64,000 nucleotides of DNA from Streptomyces narbonensis. GTDB taxonomy: Bacteria; Actinomycetota; Actinomycetes; Streptomycetales; Streptomycetaceae. Made by a program: the position numbers and the translations under genes. The notes below the pieces were generated by a model that was given only the letters and a program-made list of their open reading frames with translations, was not told where the DNA came from and made no database searches. Of this stretch, positions 15,530 to 24,544 are shown in pieces. The stretch covers positions 1-64,000 of the forward strand of contig NZ_BMSF01000008.1 in NCBI RefSeq assembly GCF_014649015.1. The letters are read 5' to 3'. The stretch's first letter is position 1. The number at the start of each line of letters is the position of its first letter.

Positions 15530-16101
15530 CGGCGCCTCCACGTTCGTTTCGGTGGAGGACATGCTGCCACGACAACGGCGCACGGGGCGGAGTCCGGGCG
15601 CACGCGTGTGAAAGCCGAATGCGCCCCTGGCATGGGCCAGTTGGGCACCGGCGTCATTCGGCCAAATATCGACCCTCCCCGGAGGGTTGGGGAGGCGTCC
15701 GGGTATCCGCCCGGACGCCCAGCGCCCTCATGCGTCACCGGCAGCCCGGGAGGCGCTCCCGCCTCCCGGCGCCGTCCGCCGCCCGCGGGGAATGGAGCGG
15801 CGGTGTCCCCCAGCCCACTGGTCCGGGACACCGTTCCCGGCCGAGCGGGCCGACCCACGCACCGACCATGGAAGCGCTCCCCGCGCCGGCCGGACGAGAG
15901 CGCACGGCCGGGCGCACGGCCACACGGCGGGAGCACGGGTCGGGCCGACGGCGCCCGGCACCGTCCGTTCACACAACAATCCCGCCATACGGAACACCGC
16001 CCCTTAACGGTGGGGATGCGGCGAACTACGCTGTGCTTACGAATGCCGCACGCCTATGCCCGGCGTCGTGGCGGCCGTCTGGGTTGTCGAGGGGTGGCGT
16101 C
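15530..16101. promoter_or_regulatory. Divergent intergenic region; promoter for NsdA-like gene
   Basis: A 572-bp gap with no supported gene. The best promoter is on the plus strand: TTAACG at 16004–16009 and TACGCT at 16027–16032 with a 17-bp spacer, about 65 bases upstream of the NsdA-like start. A GAGGGG ribosome-binding site lies at 16089–16094. The rest is GC-rich with short inverted repeats (for example around 15672–15690) and shows nothing else I can name. Confidence 0.5.
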
Positions 16102-17607
16102 ATGTCCAGGGAGCAACGCGGGCCGAACGAAAAGCTCGGCACGGTTCTCGCCCTCGCGGGAATCAGCAACGCCGGGCTCGCCCGGCGCGTCAACGACCTC
16201 GGTGCGCAGCGGGGCCTGACGCTTCGTTACGACAAGACGTCGGTCGCCCGGTGGGTGTCGAAGGGCATGGTGCCGCAGGGTGCCGCCCCGCACCTGATCG
16301 CCGCCGCGATCGGCCAGAAGCTCGGCCGGCCTGTGCCGCTGCACGAGATCGGGCTCGCGGACGCCGACCCGGCGCCCGAGGTGGGGCTCGCCTTCCCGCG
16401 CGACGTGGGCGAGGCGGTCCGCTCGGCCACCGACCTGTACCGGCTGGATCTCGCCGGGCGGCGGGCCGGCGGTGGCGGCATCTGGCAGTCGCTGGCCGGC
16501 TCCTTCGCGGTCAGCGCGTACGCGACGCCCGCGTCCCGCTGGCTCATAACCCCGGCCGACCCGTCGGTGGAGCGCGAGGCGCCGCGCCTCGGGTCCGAAG
16601 CGGGGGCGGGTCCCGGGGCGGGTTCCGGGTCCGGGTCCGGGTCCGGTGGGGAGGAGTCGGGAGCCGGCGCGGCGGCCGCCTCGGAGCACGTGCGCGTAGG
16701 CCACAGCGATGTCGCCAAGCTCCGGGAGGCCGCCGAGGACGCGCGCCGCTGGGACTCCAAGTACGGCGGCGGGGACTGGCGCTCGTCGATGGTCCCCGAG
16801 TGCTTACGCGTGGACGCGGCGCCGCTGCTGCTCGGCTCGTACTCGGACGAGGTCGGCCGCGCGCTCTTCGGAGCGACCGCCGAGCTCACGCGCCTCGCCG
16901 GCTGGATGGCCTTCGACACCGGCCAGCAGGAGGCCGCCCAGCGCTACTACATCCAGGCCCTGCGACTCGCCCGCGCCGCCGCCGACGTGCCCCTCGGCGG
17001 CTACGTCCTCGCCTCCATGTCCCTCCAGGCCACCTACCGGGGCTTCGCCGACGAGGGTGTCGACCTCGCCCAGGCCGCGCTGGAGCGGAACCGGGGGCTC
17101 GCCACCGCCCGCACCATGTCCTTCTTCCGGCTCGTCGAGGCCCGCGCGCACGCCAAGGCCGGGGACGGGCCGGCCGCGGCGGCCGCGCTGAAGGCCGCCG
17201 AGGGGTGGCTGGAGCGGTCCCGGCCGGGCGACGCCGACCCGACGTGGCTGGGGTTCTACTCGTACGACCGGTTCTGCGCCGACGCCGCCGAGTGCTACCG
17301 GGATCTGCGGATGCCGCGCGAGGTGCGGCGCTTCACCGAGCAGGCACTGTCCCGGCCGACGGAGGAGTTCGTCCGCTCGCACGGCCTGCGGCTCGTCGTC
17401 TCCGCCGTCGCGGAGCTGGAGTCGGGCAACCTGGACGCGGCCTGCGCGGCGGGCACGCGCGCGGTGGAGGTGGCCGGGCGGATCTCGTCGGCGCGGACGA
17501 CCGAGTACGTACGGGATCTGCTGCACCGGCTCGAACCGTACGGGGACGAGCCGCGCGTCGTGGAGCTGCGGGAGCGGGCGCGGCCGCTGCTGATGGCTCC
17601 GGTGTGA
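16102..17607 (+). CDS. NsdA-like sporulation/antibiotic regulator
   Basis: A 501-residue protein. The N-terminus (about 1–75) is a helix-turn-helix-like segment (NEKLGTVLALAGISNAGLAR, then YDKTSVARWVSKGMVPQGAA). The remainder is alpha-helical with TPR-like repeats (DTGQQEAAQRYYIQALRLAR and following). A Gly/Ser-rich linker lies at about 165–195. It closely resembles, from memory, S. coelicolor NsdA, a repressor of sporulation and antibiotic production, and its paralogue SCO4114. The neighbours favour the SCO4114 orthologue, so no symbol is given. The ATG at 16102 has a GAGGGG ribosome-binding site; the open frame further upstream has no family similarity. Confidence 0.85.
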   Translation: MSREQRGPNEKLGTVLALAGISNAGLARRVNDLGAQRGLTLRYDKTSVARWVSKGMVPQGAAPHLIAAAIGQKLGRPVPLHEIGLADADPAPEVGLAFPRDVGEAVRSATDLYRLDLAGRRAGGGGIWQSLAGSFAVSAYATPASRWLITPADPSVEREAPRLGSEAGAGPGAGSGSGSGSGGEESGAGAAAASEHVRVGHSDVAKLREAAEDARRWDSKYGGGDWRSSMVPECLRVDAAPLLLGSYSDEVGRALFGATAELTRLAGWMAFDTGQQEAAQRYYIQALRLARAAADVPLGGYVLASMSLQATYRGFADEGVDLAQAALERNRGLATARTMSFFRLVEARAHAKAGDGPAAAAALKAAEGWLERSRPGDADPTWLGFYSYDRFCADAAECYRDLRMPREVRRFTEQALSRPTEEFVRSHGLRLVVSAVAELESGNLDAACAAGTRAVEVAGRISSARTTEYVRDLLHRLEPYGDEPRVVELRERARPLLMAPV

Positions 17608-17768
17608 GCCGTGTGAGGTGTGCGGTCGGTGTGGGCGGTGTGCGCTGTCCGGTGTGCGCTGTGCGCTGTGCGGTCGGTGTTGTCCGTGCCGTCGGCGTGA
17701 GCTGCGTCTCGTGAGGTTTCACGGGATTGTCAGTGGGCCAGTGCACTATCAGGGGTGGGAGGTGACAG

Positions 17769-18962
17769 GTGGCGCTGGTGTTCGACTGTGACGTGTTGGT
17801 GATCGGCGGCGGGATCGTCGGTCTGTCGACGGCGTTCGCGTTGACGCGCGCCGCCCCCGGCACCCGGGTCACGGTCCTGGAGAAGGAGCATGCCCCCGCG
17901 CGGCACCAGACCGGGCGGAACAGCGGGGTGATCCACAGCGGGATCTACTACCGGCCCGGCTCGCTGAAGGCGCGGTTCGCGGTCGAGGGCGCGGCCGAAA
18001 TGGTCAAGTTCTGCGCAGAGTGGGGCATTCCGCACGAGGTGACGGGGAAGCTCGTCGTCGCCACCTCGCGCGACGAGCTGCCCCGGCTGCACGCGCTCGT
18101 GCAGCGTGGCAGGGAGAACGGCATCCCGGTGCGGGAGCTCGGGCCGGCGCAGATCAGCGAGTACGAGCCCCGGGTGCGGGGGCTGGCCGCGATCCACGTC
18201 GGGACGACCGGCATCTGCGACTACACGGCCGTCGCCAAGCAGCTCGCGGACGCGTCGGGGGCGCGGATCCACTACGGGGCCGAGGTCACCGTGATCGACC
18301 GCCGGCCGTGGGGTGTCGCCGTGCGGACGGCGGACGGACGGGTCGTGCGGGCTCGGGTCCTGGTGAACTGCGCGGGGCTGCACTGCGACCGGATCGCGCG
18401 GCTCGCGGGCGACGACCCGGGGATGCGGATCGTCCCCTTCCGTGGGGAGTACTACGAACTGGCGGACCCCTCGCTCGTGCGGGGGCTGGTCTATCCGGTG
18501 CCGGATCCGGCGTTCCCGTTCCTCGGGGTGCATCTGACCCGGGGCATCGACGGCGGCGTCCACATCGGGCCGAACGCGGTGCCGGCGCTCGCCCGGGAGG
18601 GCTACGGCTGGTCCGTCGTCCGCCCGCGTGAGCTGGGCGCCACGCTGGCCTGGCCCGGGTCGTGGGCGATCGCCCGTGCCCACTGGCGGTACGGGGCGGG
18701 TGAGCTGCGGCGCTCGGTCTCGAAGCGGGCCTTCACGGAGGCGGTCCGGAGACTGCTGCCCGTGGTGGAGGAGTCCGACCTGCGGCGCGCGGCGCCGGGG
18801 GTGCGGGCGCAGGCGGTGCTGCGGGACGGGACGCTGGTCGACGACTTCCTGATCCGGGAGGCGGCGAGGACGGTGCACGTGCTGAACGCGCCTTCGCCGG
18901 CGGCGACGGCTTCGCTGCCGATCGGGCGGGAGGTGGCTCGGCGGGCGCTGGAGCGGTTGTAG
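17769..18962 (+). CDS. lhgO: L-2-hydroxyglutarate oxidase
   Basis: A 397-residue FAD-dependent oxidoreductase of the DAO family. The N-terminal FAD motif is VLVIGGGIVGLSTAFAL, followed by the family segment RHQTGRNSGVIHSGIYY. A central ILVNCAG-like strand (VLVNCAGLHCDRIARLAG) and a C-terminal NAPSPAATASLPIG FAD-contact loop are present. It would oxidise L-2-hydroxyglutarate to 2-oxoglutarate, a metabolite-repair reaction. The GTG start at 17769 lies a few bases after GGGAGG. The 160-bp gap upstream contains a run of GTGTGCGGT-like short repeats of no clear function. Alternative substrates within the family cannot be excluded. Confidence 0.88.
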   Translation: MALVFDCDVLVIGGGIVGLSTAFALTRAAPGTRVTVLEKEHAPARHQTGRNSGVIHSGIYYRPGSLKARFAVEGAAEMVKFCAEWGIPHEVTGKLVVATSRDELPRLHALVQRGRENGIPVRELGPAQISEYEPRVRGLAAIHVGTTGICDYTAVAKQLADASGARIHYGAEVTVIDRRPWGVAVRTADGRVVRARVLVNCAGLHCDRIARLAGDDPGMRIVPFRGEYYELADPSLVRGLVYPVPDPAFPFLGVHLTRGIDGGVHIGPNAVPALAREGYGWSVVRPRELGATLAWPGSWAIARAHWRYGAGELRRSVSKRAFTEAVRRLLPVVEESDLRRAAPGVRAQAVLRDGTLVDDFLIREAARTVHVLNAPSPAATASLPIGREVARRALERL

Positions 18963-19627
18963 CTCCGCGGGTGCGCGTGGGGTGCGGTGAGGGCTTGGAT
19001 CCCCCACCCCGCCCCTTCCCGAAACCCTGCCGGGGGCTGGTGGGGGTGGGGGAAGCCGGTCGCATCCGGGGCCCCGCCCCGGACCCCGAAGCGGCAGCTT
19101 CGCGCCGCCGGGACCACCACGCAGGGCTCGGACTCCGGCGCCGTCACCACGGGAATGGCCACTGACCGAAGCCACGGTCCATGACTCTCGGGGCCAGGCC
19201 CAGCTGGGGGGTTCTCTCTCCGGGGCTCCGCCCCGGACCCTAAGGCGGCAGCTTCGCGCCGCCGGTGCGCGCGGCCGCGGCGCTGAGTCCCTCGGCCCTC
19301 GAGCCAGGCCCTAGGGGGTTCTTCTCTCCGGGGCTCCGCCCCGGACCCCGAAGCGGCAGCTTCGCGCCGCCGAAGCATGGCCGCGCCTGCCGAGGCACCG
19401 GGGCCCTGGCCCTCGGGACCGGGCCCTCGGGGCCGGGCCCAGCCGAGGCACCGCGCCCCTGGCCGCCCTCAGGCCCCGGCCGCCTGCCGAGGCATCGGGG
19501 CCCTCGGGATCGGGCCCTGCCGGTCCGGCCGCCTCCGTTGGTGCACCGGGGCTCCGGGCTCGGGATCGTCGTCTCGTCCCGGTCCGCTCCAGAGACGGGG
19601 GTGGGCGATCGTAGAATCGGGGGCATT
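18963..19627. repeat. Intergenic region with three copies of a ~46-bp REP-like palindromic repeat
   Basis: A 665-bp non-coding gap. Copies lie at 19066–19111, 19220–19265 and 19328–19372. Each has two hairpins, CCGGGGCTCCGCCCCGG and GGCGGCAGCTTCGCGCCGCC-like, separated by ACCCC/T. They differ at only a few positions. The last 150 bases before trmB are low-complexity GC-rich sequence. These are typical dispersed Streptomyces intergenic palindromes; transcription termination or nucleoid-protein binding are possible roles. Confidence 0.75.
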
Positions 19628-20422
19628 GTGTCTGAGCAGCCAGAGAACAGCCCGCGTTCCGTCGCCGAACCCGTCCAGCCCGTCGCTCGGCGGGGCAGTC
19701 GGATGTTCGCCCCCGGTGAGGGGCCCCTGCCCGATCCCGCCGGGGCTCATCACGAGCGGCGGATCCGGAGTTTCCAGCCGCGCCGAAGCCGTGTCACCTA
19801 CGGGCAGGCCGAGGCCATGCTCAAGCGGTGGCCCGACTGGGGCCTCGACATCGACGGCAAGCGGGTCCTCGATCTCGGCGAGATGTTCGACGGGCTTCCC
19901 GTCGTCCTGGAGATCGGCTTCGGGATGGGCGAGGCGACCGCGCAGATGGCCGCGGCCGACCCCGGTACGGGCATCCTGGCCGTGGACGTGCACACGCCCG
20001 GCCAGGGCAATCTGCTCGGGCTCGCCGACCGCAACGGCCTCACCAACGTCCGGGTCGCCAACGGCGACGCGATCATCCTGCTCCGCGAGATGCTCGCGAC
20101 CGACTCCCTCGACGGCTGCCGGGTGTACTTCCCCGACCCCTGGCCCAAGGCCCGCCACCACAAGCGGCGCCTGATCCAGCCCGAGTTCCTCAGCCTCCTC
20201 GCGACCCGGCTCAAGCCCGGCGGCGTGCTGCACTGCGCCACCGACTGGGAGTCGTACGCCGAGCAGATGCTGGAGGTGCTCTCCGCACATCCCGACTTCG
20301 AGAACACCCGTGCCGACGGCGGCTTCGCGCCCCGTCCGGACTTCCGGCCCGTCACCCGCTTCGAGGGTCAGGGCCTGGACAAGGGGCACGTCGTGCACGA
20401 CCTCCTCTTCCGGCGGAAGTGA
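19628..20422 (+). CDS. trmB: tRNA (guanine-N7-)-methyltransferase
   Basis: A 264-residue SAM-dependent methyltransferase that makes 7-methylguanosine at position 46 of tRNAs. The SAM-binding motif I is VVLEIGFGMGEATAQMA. The TrmB signature is VYFPDPWPKARHHKRRLIQ, and the C-terminal ATDWESYAEQM is also typical. The frame is open upstream through the repeat region, but GTG 19628 with a GGGGG site just before it gives the expected length. It is followed after 56 bp by a PrsW-type protease gene on the same strand, so the two may be co-transcribed. Confidence 0.94.
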   Translation: MSEQPENSPRSVAEPVQPVARRGSRMFAPGEGPLPDPAGAHHERRIRSFQPRRSRVTYGQAEAMLKRWPDWGLDIDGKRVLDLGEMFDGLPVVLEIGFGMGEATAQMAAADPGTGILAVDVHTPGQGNLLGLADRNGLTNVRVANGDAIILLREMLATDSLDGCRVYFPDPWPKARHHKRRLIQPEFLSLLATRLKPGGVLHCATDWESYAEQMLEVLSAHPDFENTRADGGFAPRPDFRPVTRFEGQGLDKGHVVHDLLFRRK

Positions 20423-20478
20423 CAGGGAGTTCGTCACTCCTTCGCCGTGTGTCGGTGGGGGTCGTTAGGGTCGATCAC

Positions 20479-21834
20479 GTGTCGAATTCCGTCCCCGCCG
20501 AAGGTGAAGTCCAGGAAGCCGGAGTGGCGGGCTCTGCCGCTCCCGTACCTCGGCTCGGCACCGACGAGCCCGTCTTTCCGGCCGCCGCCGACCGGTCCCA
20601 GTGGCGCTACCGGCCCCGCCGCGCCTTCTGGCGCAGCCGGCTGGTCCGGGCCGTCGCCGTGATCACGCTGCTCGCGCTCTGCGCCCTGGTCATCCTGGCG
20701 CTGGTCCGCGAGCAGACCGGTACCCAGGGCTTCCTCGTCGGCCTGGGCCTCGCGGTGCTTCCCGTACCGCTGCTCATGGCCGCCTTCCGCTGGCTCGACC
20801 GGGTCGAGCCCGGCCCCTGGAAGAACCTGCTCTTCGCCTTCGCGTGGGGCGCCTTCGCCGCCGCGCTCGTCGCGATCCTCGCGAACTCCTTCGCGGTCCG
20901 CTGGATCGCGACGGCCACCGCCGACCCGGACTCGGCCGACACCCTCGGCGCCACGGTGATCGCGCCGGTCGTCGAGGAGACCGCGAAGGCCGCCGCGATC
21001 CTGATCCTCTTCCTCTTCCGCCGACGGCACTTCGGCGGGCTCGTCGACGGCGTCGTCGCCGCCGGGTTCACCGCGACCGGCTTCGCCTTCACCGAGAACA
21101 TCCTCTACCTCGGCAACGCCTTCGGCGAGGACCAGGAGTTCGGCTCCACCGGCATCGGCTCCGTGACCGCCGCGACCTTCTTCGTACGGGTCGTGATGTC
21201 GCCGTTCGCCCACCCGCTGTTCACCGTGCTCACCGGCATCGGCTTCGGCTTCGCCGCCCTCGCCCCGCGCGGCAAGCGGGTGCGCCGCGTGCTGCTGCCG
21301 CTCGCCGGGCTGCTGCTCGCCATGGGCATGCACGCCGCCTGGAACGGCTCGGCCACCTTCGGCGGCCCCTGGGCCTTCTACCTCGTGTACGCGTGCTTCA
21401 TGGTCCCCGCCTTCGGCCTGCTGACCTGGCTCGCGGTGTGGAGCCGGCAGCGCGAGCTGCGCACGATATCCGGCGAGCTCCCGGCGTACGCGGCGGCCGG
21501 CTGGCTCTCCCCCGCCGAGCCGCTCGCCCTCTCCTCGATGCGCGCCCGCCAGCTGGCCCGCTCCTTCGCCGCCCGGACGTACGGCCCGCCGGCGGCGCAG
21601 GCGGTCGGCGAGTACGAGTCCTTCGCGACGACCCTCGCGTTCCTCCGGGACCGGGCCCGGCGCGGCACGGCCGGACCCGACTTCCCGGCCCGCGAGCAGG
21701 AGCTCCTGCACCACCTCTGGCAGCGCCGGGCGGTCGCCTCCCCCGCCCTCACGTACGCCGCACGGGCCACCGGCCGGGTATGGGCGCCGCCGCAGTATCT
21801 GGACTACGGCGGCTACAACCCCTACCGAAGCTAG
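20479..21834 (+). CDS. PrsW family intramembrane metalloprotease
   Basis: A 451-residue protein with about eight membrane segments between residues 50 and 330, and a soluble C-terminal tail. PrsW-family motifs are visible: EETAKA (metal-binding glutamates), FAFTENILYLGN, a conserved His in SPFAHPLFT, and a second in GMHAAWN. In Bacillus PrsW performs site-1 cleavage of an anti-sigma factor; the target here is unknown. GTG 20479 follows an AGGG site. The gene ends in a TAG that overlaps the TAG of the opposite aldo/keto reductase gene inside one CTAG. Confidence 0.9.
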   Translation: MSNSVPAEGEVQEAGVAGSAAPVPRLGTDEPVFPAAADRSQWRYRPRRAFWRSRLVRAVAVITLLALCALVILALVREQTGTQGFLVGLGLAVLPVPLLMAAFRWLDRVEPGPWKNLLFAFAWGAFAAALVAILANSFAVRWIATATADPDSADTLGATVIAPVVEETAKAAAILILFLFRRRHFGGLVDGVVAAGFTATGFAFTENILYLGNAFGEDQEFGSTGIGSVTAATFFVRVVMSPFAHPLFTVLTGIGFGFAALAPRGKRVRRVLLPLAGLLLAMGMHAAWNGSATFGGPWAFYLVYACFMVPAFGLLTWLAVWSRQRELRTISGELPAYAAAGWLSPAEPLALSSMRARQLARSFAARTYGPPAAQAVGEYESFATTLAFLRDRARRGTAGPDFPAREQELLHHLWQRRAVASPALTYAARATGRVWAPPQYLDYGGYNPYRS

Positions 21835-22778
21835 GCGGACGAGGCTTCCTTCAGGAGCTTCAGGTCCGCCTCCGTGAGCGTGAGGTCCGCCGACGCGATC
21901 AGCGCCGGGAGCTGGTCGACCGTGCGGGCCGAGGCGATCGGCGCGGCGACCGTCGGCTGGGCGGCCAGCCAGGCGAGGGCGACGGTGGCGACCTCGGCCT
22001 CGTGGGCCTCGGCGACCGCGTCGAGCGCGGAGAGCACGGCGCGGCCCCGGTCGGTGTCGAGGTGGGCGGAGGCCCCGGAGGCCCGGACGCTGTCGACGGC
22101 CGTGCCCGGGCGGTACTTGCCGGTGAGGAAGCCGGAGGCGAGGCCGAAGTAGGGGACGGCGGAGAGGCCGGCCTGCTCGACGGTCTCCTGGAGCGGGCCC
22201 TCGTACGTCTCGCGCGAGACCAGGTTGTAGTGCGGCTGGAGCGCGACGTACCGGGCGAGGCCCTCCGCACCGGCGAAGTCGAGGGAGGCGCGCAGCCGCT
22301 CCGGGGAGATGTTGGAGGCGGCGACGGCCCGCACCTTGCCGTCCTTCACGAGCTGGTCGAGGGCGGTGACGATCTCCTCGACGGGGACGGTCTCGTCGTC
22401 GAAGTGGGTGTAGTAGAGGTCGATGTGGTCGGTGCCGAGGCGGCGCAGCGACTCCTCGACGGCGCCCTTGATCGTGGTGCCTGCAAGGCCCTTGTAGCGG
22501 GGGTGGGCGCCGACCTTCGTGGCGATGACGAGGTCGTCGCGCCGGCCCCGGGAGGCGAGCCAGCGGCCGATGACCGTCTCGGACTCGCCGCCCTCGTGGC
22601 CATCGGCCCAGGAGGAGTACATGTCGGCGGTGTCGACGAAGTTGCCGCCGGCGGCGACGTAGGCGTCGAGGACGGCGAAGGACTCGGCCTCGTCGGAGGT
22701 CCAGCCGAAGACGTTGCCGCCCAGGGCGAGCGGGAAGACGTGCAGGTCGGAGGCGCCCAGCGGGCGGAGGTTCGTCAT
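21831..22778 (-). CDS. Aldo/keto reductase
   Basis: A 315-residue NADPH-dependent TIM-barrel oxidoreductase. The catalytic tetrad is recognisable: Asp in GGNFVDTADMYSSW, the Tyr of the same segment, Lys in LVIATKVGA, and His in HIDLYYTHFDDETVP. The C-terminal cofactor-binding segment is PTVAAPIASARTVDQL. Length and motifs are typical of the YajO/YghZ-like group. It converges on the PrsW-type gene with a one-codon overlap. The physiological substrate is not evident. Confidence 0.93.
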   Translation of the reverse strand: MTNLRPLGASDLHVFPLALGGNVFGWTSDEAESFAVLDAYVAAGGNFVDTADMYSSWADGHEGGESETVIGRWLASRGRRDDLVIATKVGAHPRYKGLAGTTIKGAVEESLRRLGTDHIDLYYTHFDDETVPVEEIVTALDQLVKDGKVRAVAASNISPERLRASLDFAGAEGLARYVALQPHYNLVSRETYEGPLQETVEQAGLSAVPYFGLASGFLTGKYRPGTAVDSVRASGASAHLDTDRGRAVLSALDAVAEAHEAEVATVALAWLAAQPTVAAPIASARTVDQLPALIASADLTLTEADLKLLKEASSA

Positions 22779-22974
22779 GGGGGAATCAACCTCCCGCGCC
22801 GCCGGGGGTATTCCGTGCGGGGCGCGGGAGGGTCGGATCGCTGTGGACGCGGGAGCGTCCCGGCGTGCGGCGCGCGGGAGCGTCGGGTGGGGCGGGAGCT
22901 TCCGATCCAGCGGGCGCGGGAGCGTCCCAGCGTGCCGGACGCTCGGGCGTCAGAGCGTGCGGGACGCTCGGGCG

Positions 22975-24162
22975 TCAGAGCGTCAGGCCCTTGGAACGGA
23001 GCCAGGCCGCCGGGTCGATGCCGTCGCCGCCGGAGGTGTGGACCTCCATGTGGAGGTGGGCGCCGGTGACGTTGCCGGTGGCACCGACGCGGCCGATGGT
23101 CTCGCCGGTGGTCACGGTCTGGCCGGCGCCGACCGTCATGGAGGAGAGGTGGGCGTACCAGACCTCGGTGCCGTCCTCCAGCTCCAGGACGACCCGGTAG
23201 CCGTACGAGCCGGACCAGCCCGCCGACTTGATCGTGCCGCTGTGGACGGCCTTGAGCGGGGTGCCCGTGGGAGCCGCGAAGTCGAGGCCGGTGTGGTAGC
23301 CGGAGGACCACATCGAACCGGACTGCATGTAGGTCGCGCTGAGGCTGTACGAGGAGAGCGGCATCGAGTAGCTCGCGGCGAGCTGGGCGAGGCGCTCGGC
23401 CTCCGCCTTCTCTGCGGCGATCCGCTCGGCCTCCGCCTTGGCTTCCGCTTCCGCCTTGGCCTTGGCCTCCGCTTCGGCCTTGGCCTTCGCCTCGGCGGCT
23501 GCCTTCTCCGCCGCGGCGGCCTCGGCCGCGGCCTTCTCCGCGGCGGCCTTCTCCGCCGCGAGCTTCTCGGCGGCGTCGGCCGAGGCCTGCTGCTGCTCGG
23601 CCTGCTGGAGGATGCGGGCGCGCAGGATCTCGCCGGCGTCGGCGGTGCGGGTCGGGGCCGTCTGGGCGGTCCCGGTCTGCGTGGTGAAGGAGGCTTGGGA
23701 GGCCCGGGTGGTCGAGGTGCCGTCCGCCCTCTCGCCGGCCGGCGTGACGTACGTGGCGGCGGTGAGCGGGTTCGGGTTGCCGCCGGTCGCCGCGATGGTG
23801 TCCTGGATCCGCCGGTCGGCCTCTTCGGCCTGGTCGTCGGCGAAGAGGTCGCCGACGCCGGGGAGGTCCTCGGCGGCCGGGAGGTTCAGGTCGGGGAGGT
23901 CCGGGAGGTCGGGGAGCGATATCGCGACCGGGGGCTTCTCCTGCGCGGTGGCGAGGCCGCCCGCACCGACGGCCGCGATGACGCCGACGCCGAGGACGGT
24001 GGAGGAGCGGGCGAAGTTGGAGCGCTGCTTGACGACCCGGTGCCGGCCGCCGGAGCGGAGGGATCCCTCGGTGGGATTCCACTCGGTGTCCGGAGCGGCA
24101 GGACCCGCACCACCACCGAAGGCGTCGAAGGGGGCTTCGGATGCGGGAGTGTTGGACGCCAC
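22975..24162 (-). CDS. M23 family metallopeptidase (cell-wall endopeptidase)
   Basis: A 395-residue exported, probably membrane-anchored protein. A basic N-terminal region precedes a hydrophobic segment (about 55–76; STVLGVGVIAAVGAGGLATA). A long Ala/Glu/Lys-rich coiled coil (about 185–270, KAEAEAKAKAEAEAK-type) leads to a LytM/M23 domain. Its zinc ligands are in HTGLDFAAPTGTP and HLHMEVH. It should cleave peptidoglycan cross-bridges. The frame extends through the leader, but GTG 24162 is preceded by GGAG and follows the riboswitch. A c-di-AMP riboswitch upstream (separate entry) implies control by the second messenger, as known for other actinobacterial cell-wall hydrolases. Confidence 0.9.
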   Translation of the reverse strand: MASNTPASEAPFDAFGGGAGPAAPDTEWNPTEGSLRSGGRHRVVKQRSNFARSSTVLGVGVIAAVGAGGLATAQEKPPVAISLPDLPDLPDLNLPAAEDLPGVGDLFADDQAEEADRRIQDTIAATGGNPNPLTAATYVTPAGERADGTSTTRASQASFTTQTGTAQTAPTRTADAGEILRARILQQAEQQQASADAAEKLAAEKAAAEKAAAEAAAAEKAAAEAKAKAEAEAKAKAEAEAKAEAERIAAEKAEAERLAQLAASYSMPLSSYSLSATYMQSGSMWSSGYHTGLDFAAPTGTPLKAVHSGTIKSAGWSGSYGYRVVLELEDGTEVWYAHLSSMTVGAGQTVTTGETIGRVGATGNVTGAHLHMEVHTSGGDGIDPAAWLRSKGLTL

Positions 24163-24184
24163 GGAGGCGCGCTCCTTTCCTTCC

Positions 24185-24315
24185 TTCTCGCCTACCGGGT
24201 TAGCTGACGGGTTCGGAGCAGGAAGGTCTCCTACGGGCTCGTCGCACGGATGCGAAGGGCCTGATTCACCCCAAGTGGTGGTTCCCCGGTTCCTTTTCAG
24301 GATTCGGCGCGTGCG
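24185..24315 (-). ncRNA. c-di-AMP riboswitch (ydaO-yuaA leader)
   Basis: On the minus strand directly upstream of the M23 peptidase gene are the hallmark blocks of the ydaO element, in order. CCGAATCCTG is followed by CCGGGGAACC, then TTGGGGTGAATC, GTAGGAGACCTTC and finally CCGAACCCGTCAGCTAACC with GGTAGGC. These match the c-di-AMP-binding junctions of the family as I know it. c-di-AMP binding usually turns expression off through termination or an altered leader; no clean intrinsic terminator was seen before the start codon, so the off-mechanism is unclear. The region 24316–24544 upstream must hold the promoter but shows no unambiguous hexamers. Confidence 0.93.
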
Positions 24316-24544
24316 CACGGTGCCGTCTCTTGCGACGGTTGTGACGACCGCGCTGCGTTATCGAACGTTAATAGACAGGGGGGCCCGATTCCAAGCTGTT
24401 CCCAGTGATCATTCATTGAATTGGTGGGGAATCGCCCGAGTTGACCCCCCTTCAGCAAGGAGAGGCCAAACCCTCGCTATCTGACGTTATGTCAATTGTT
24501 ATCTCAGCGACACCCTGCGACTACGCCTGGTGACCGGCCCCGCA

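Noticed and set aside
10862..16219. 1785-residue plus-strand ORF
   Set aside because: It is antisense to the AfsR-like and Asn-synthase-like genes; long open shadow frames are expected at this GC content.
13139..18962. Lasso peptide or other RiPP cluster around the Asn-synthase-like gene
   Set aside because: No precursor peptide, B1/B2 protease or transporter gene was found next to it; the neighbours are general regulators and LhgO.
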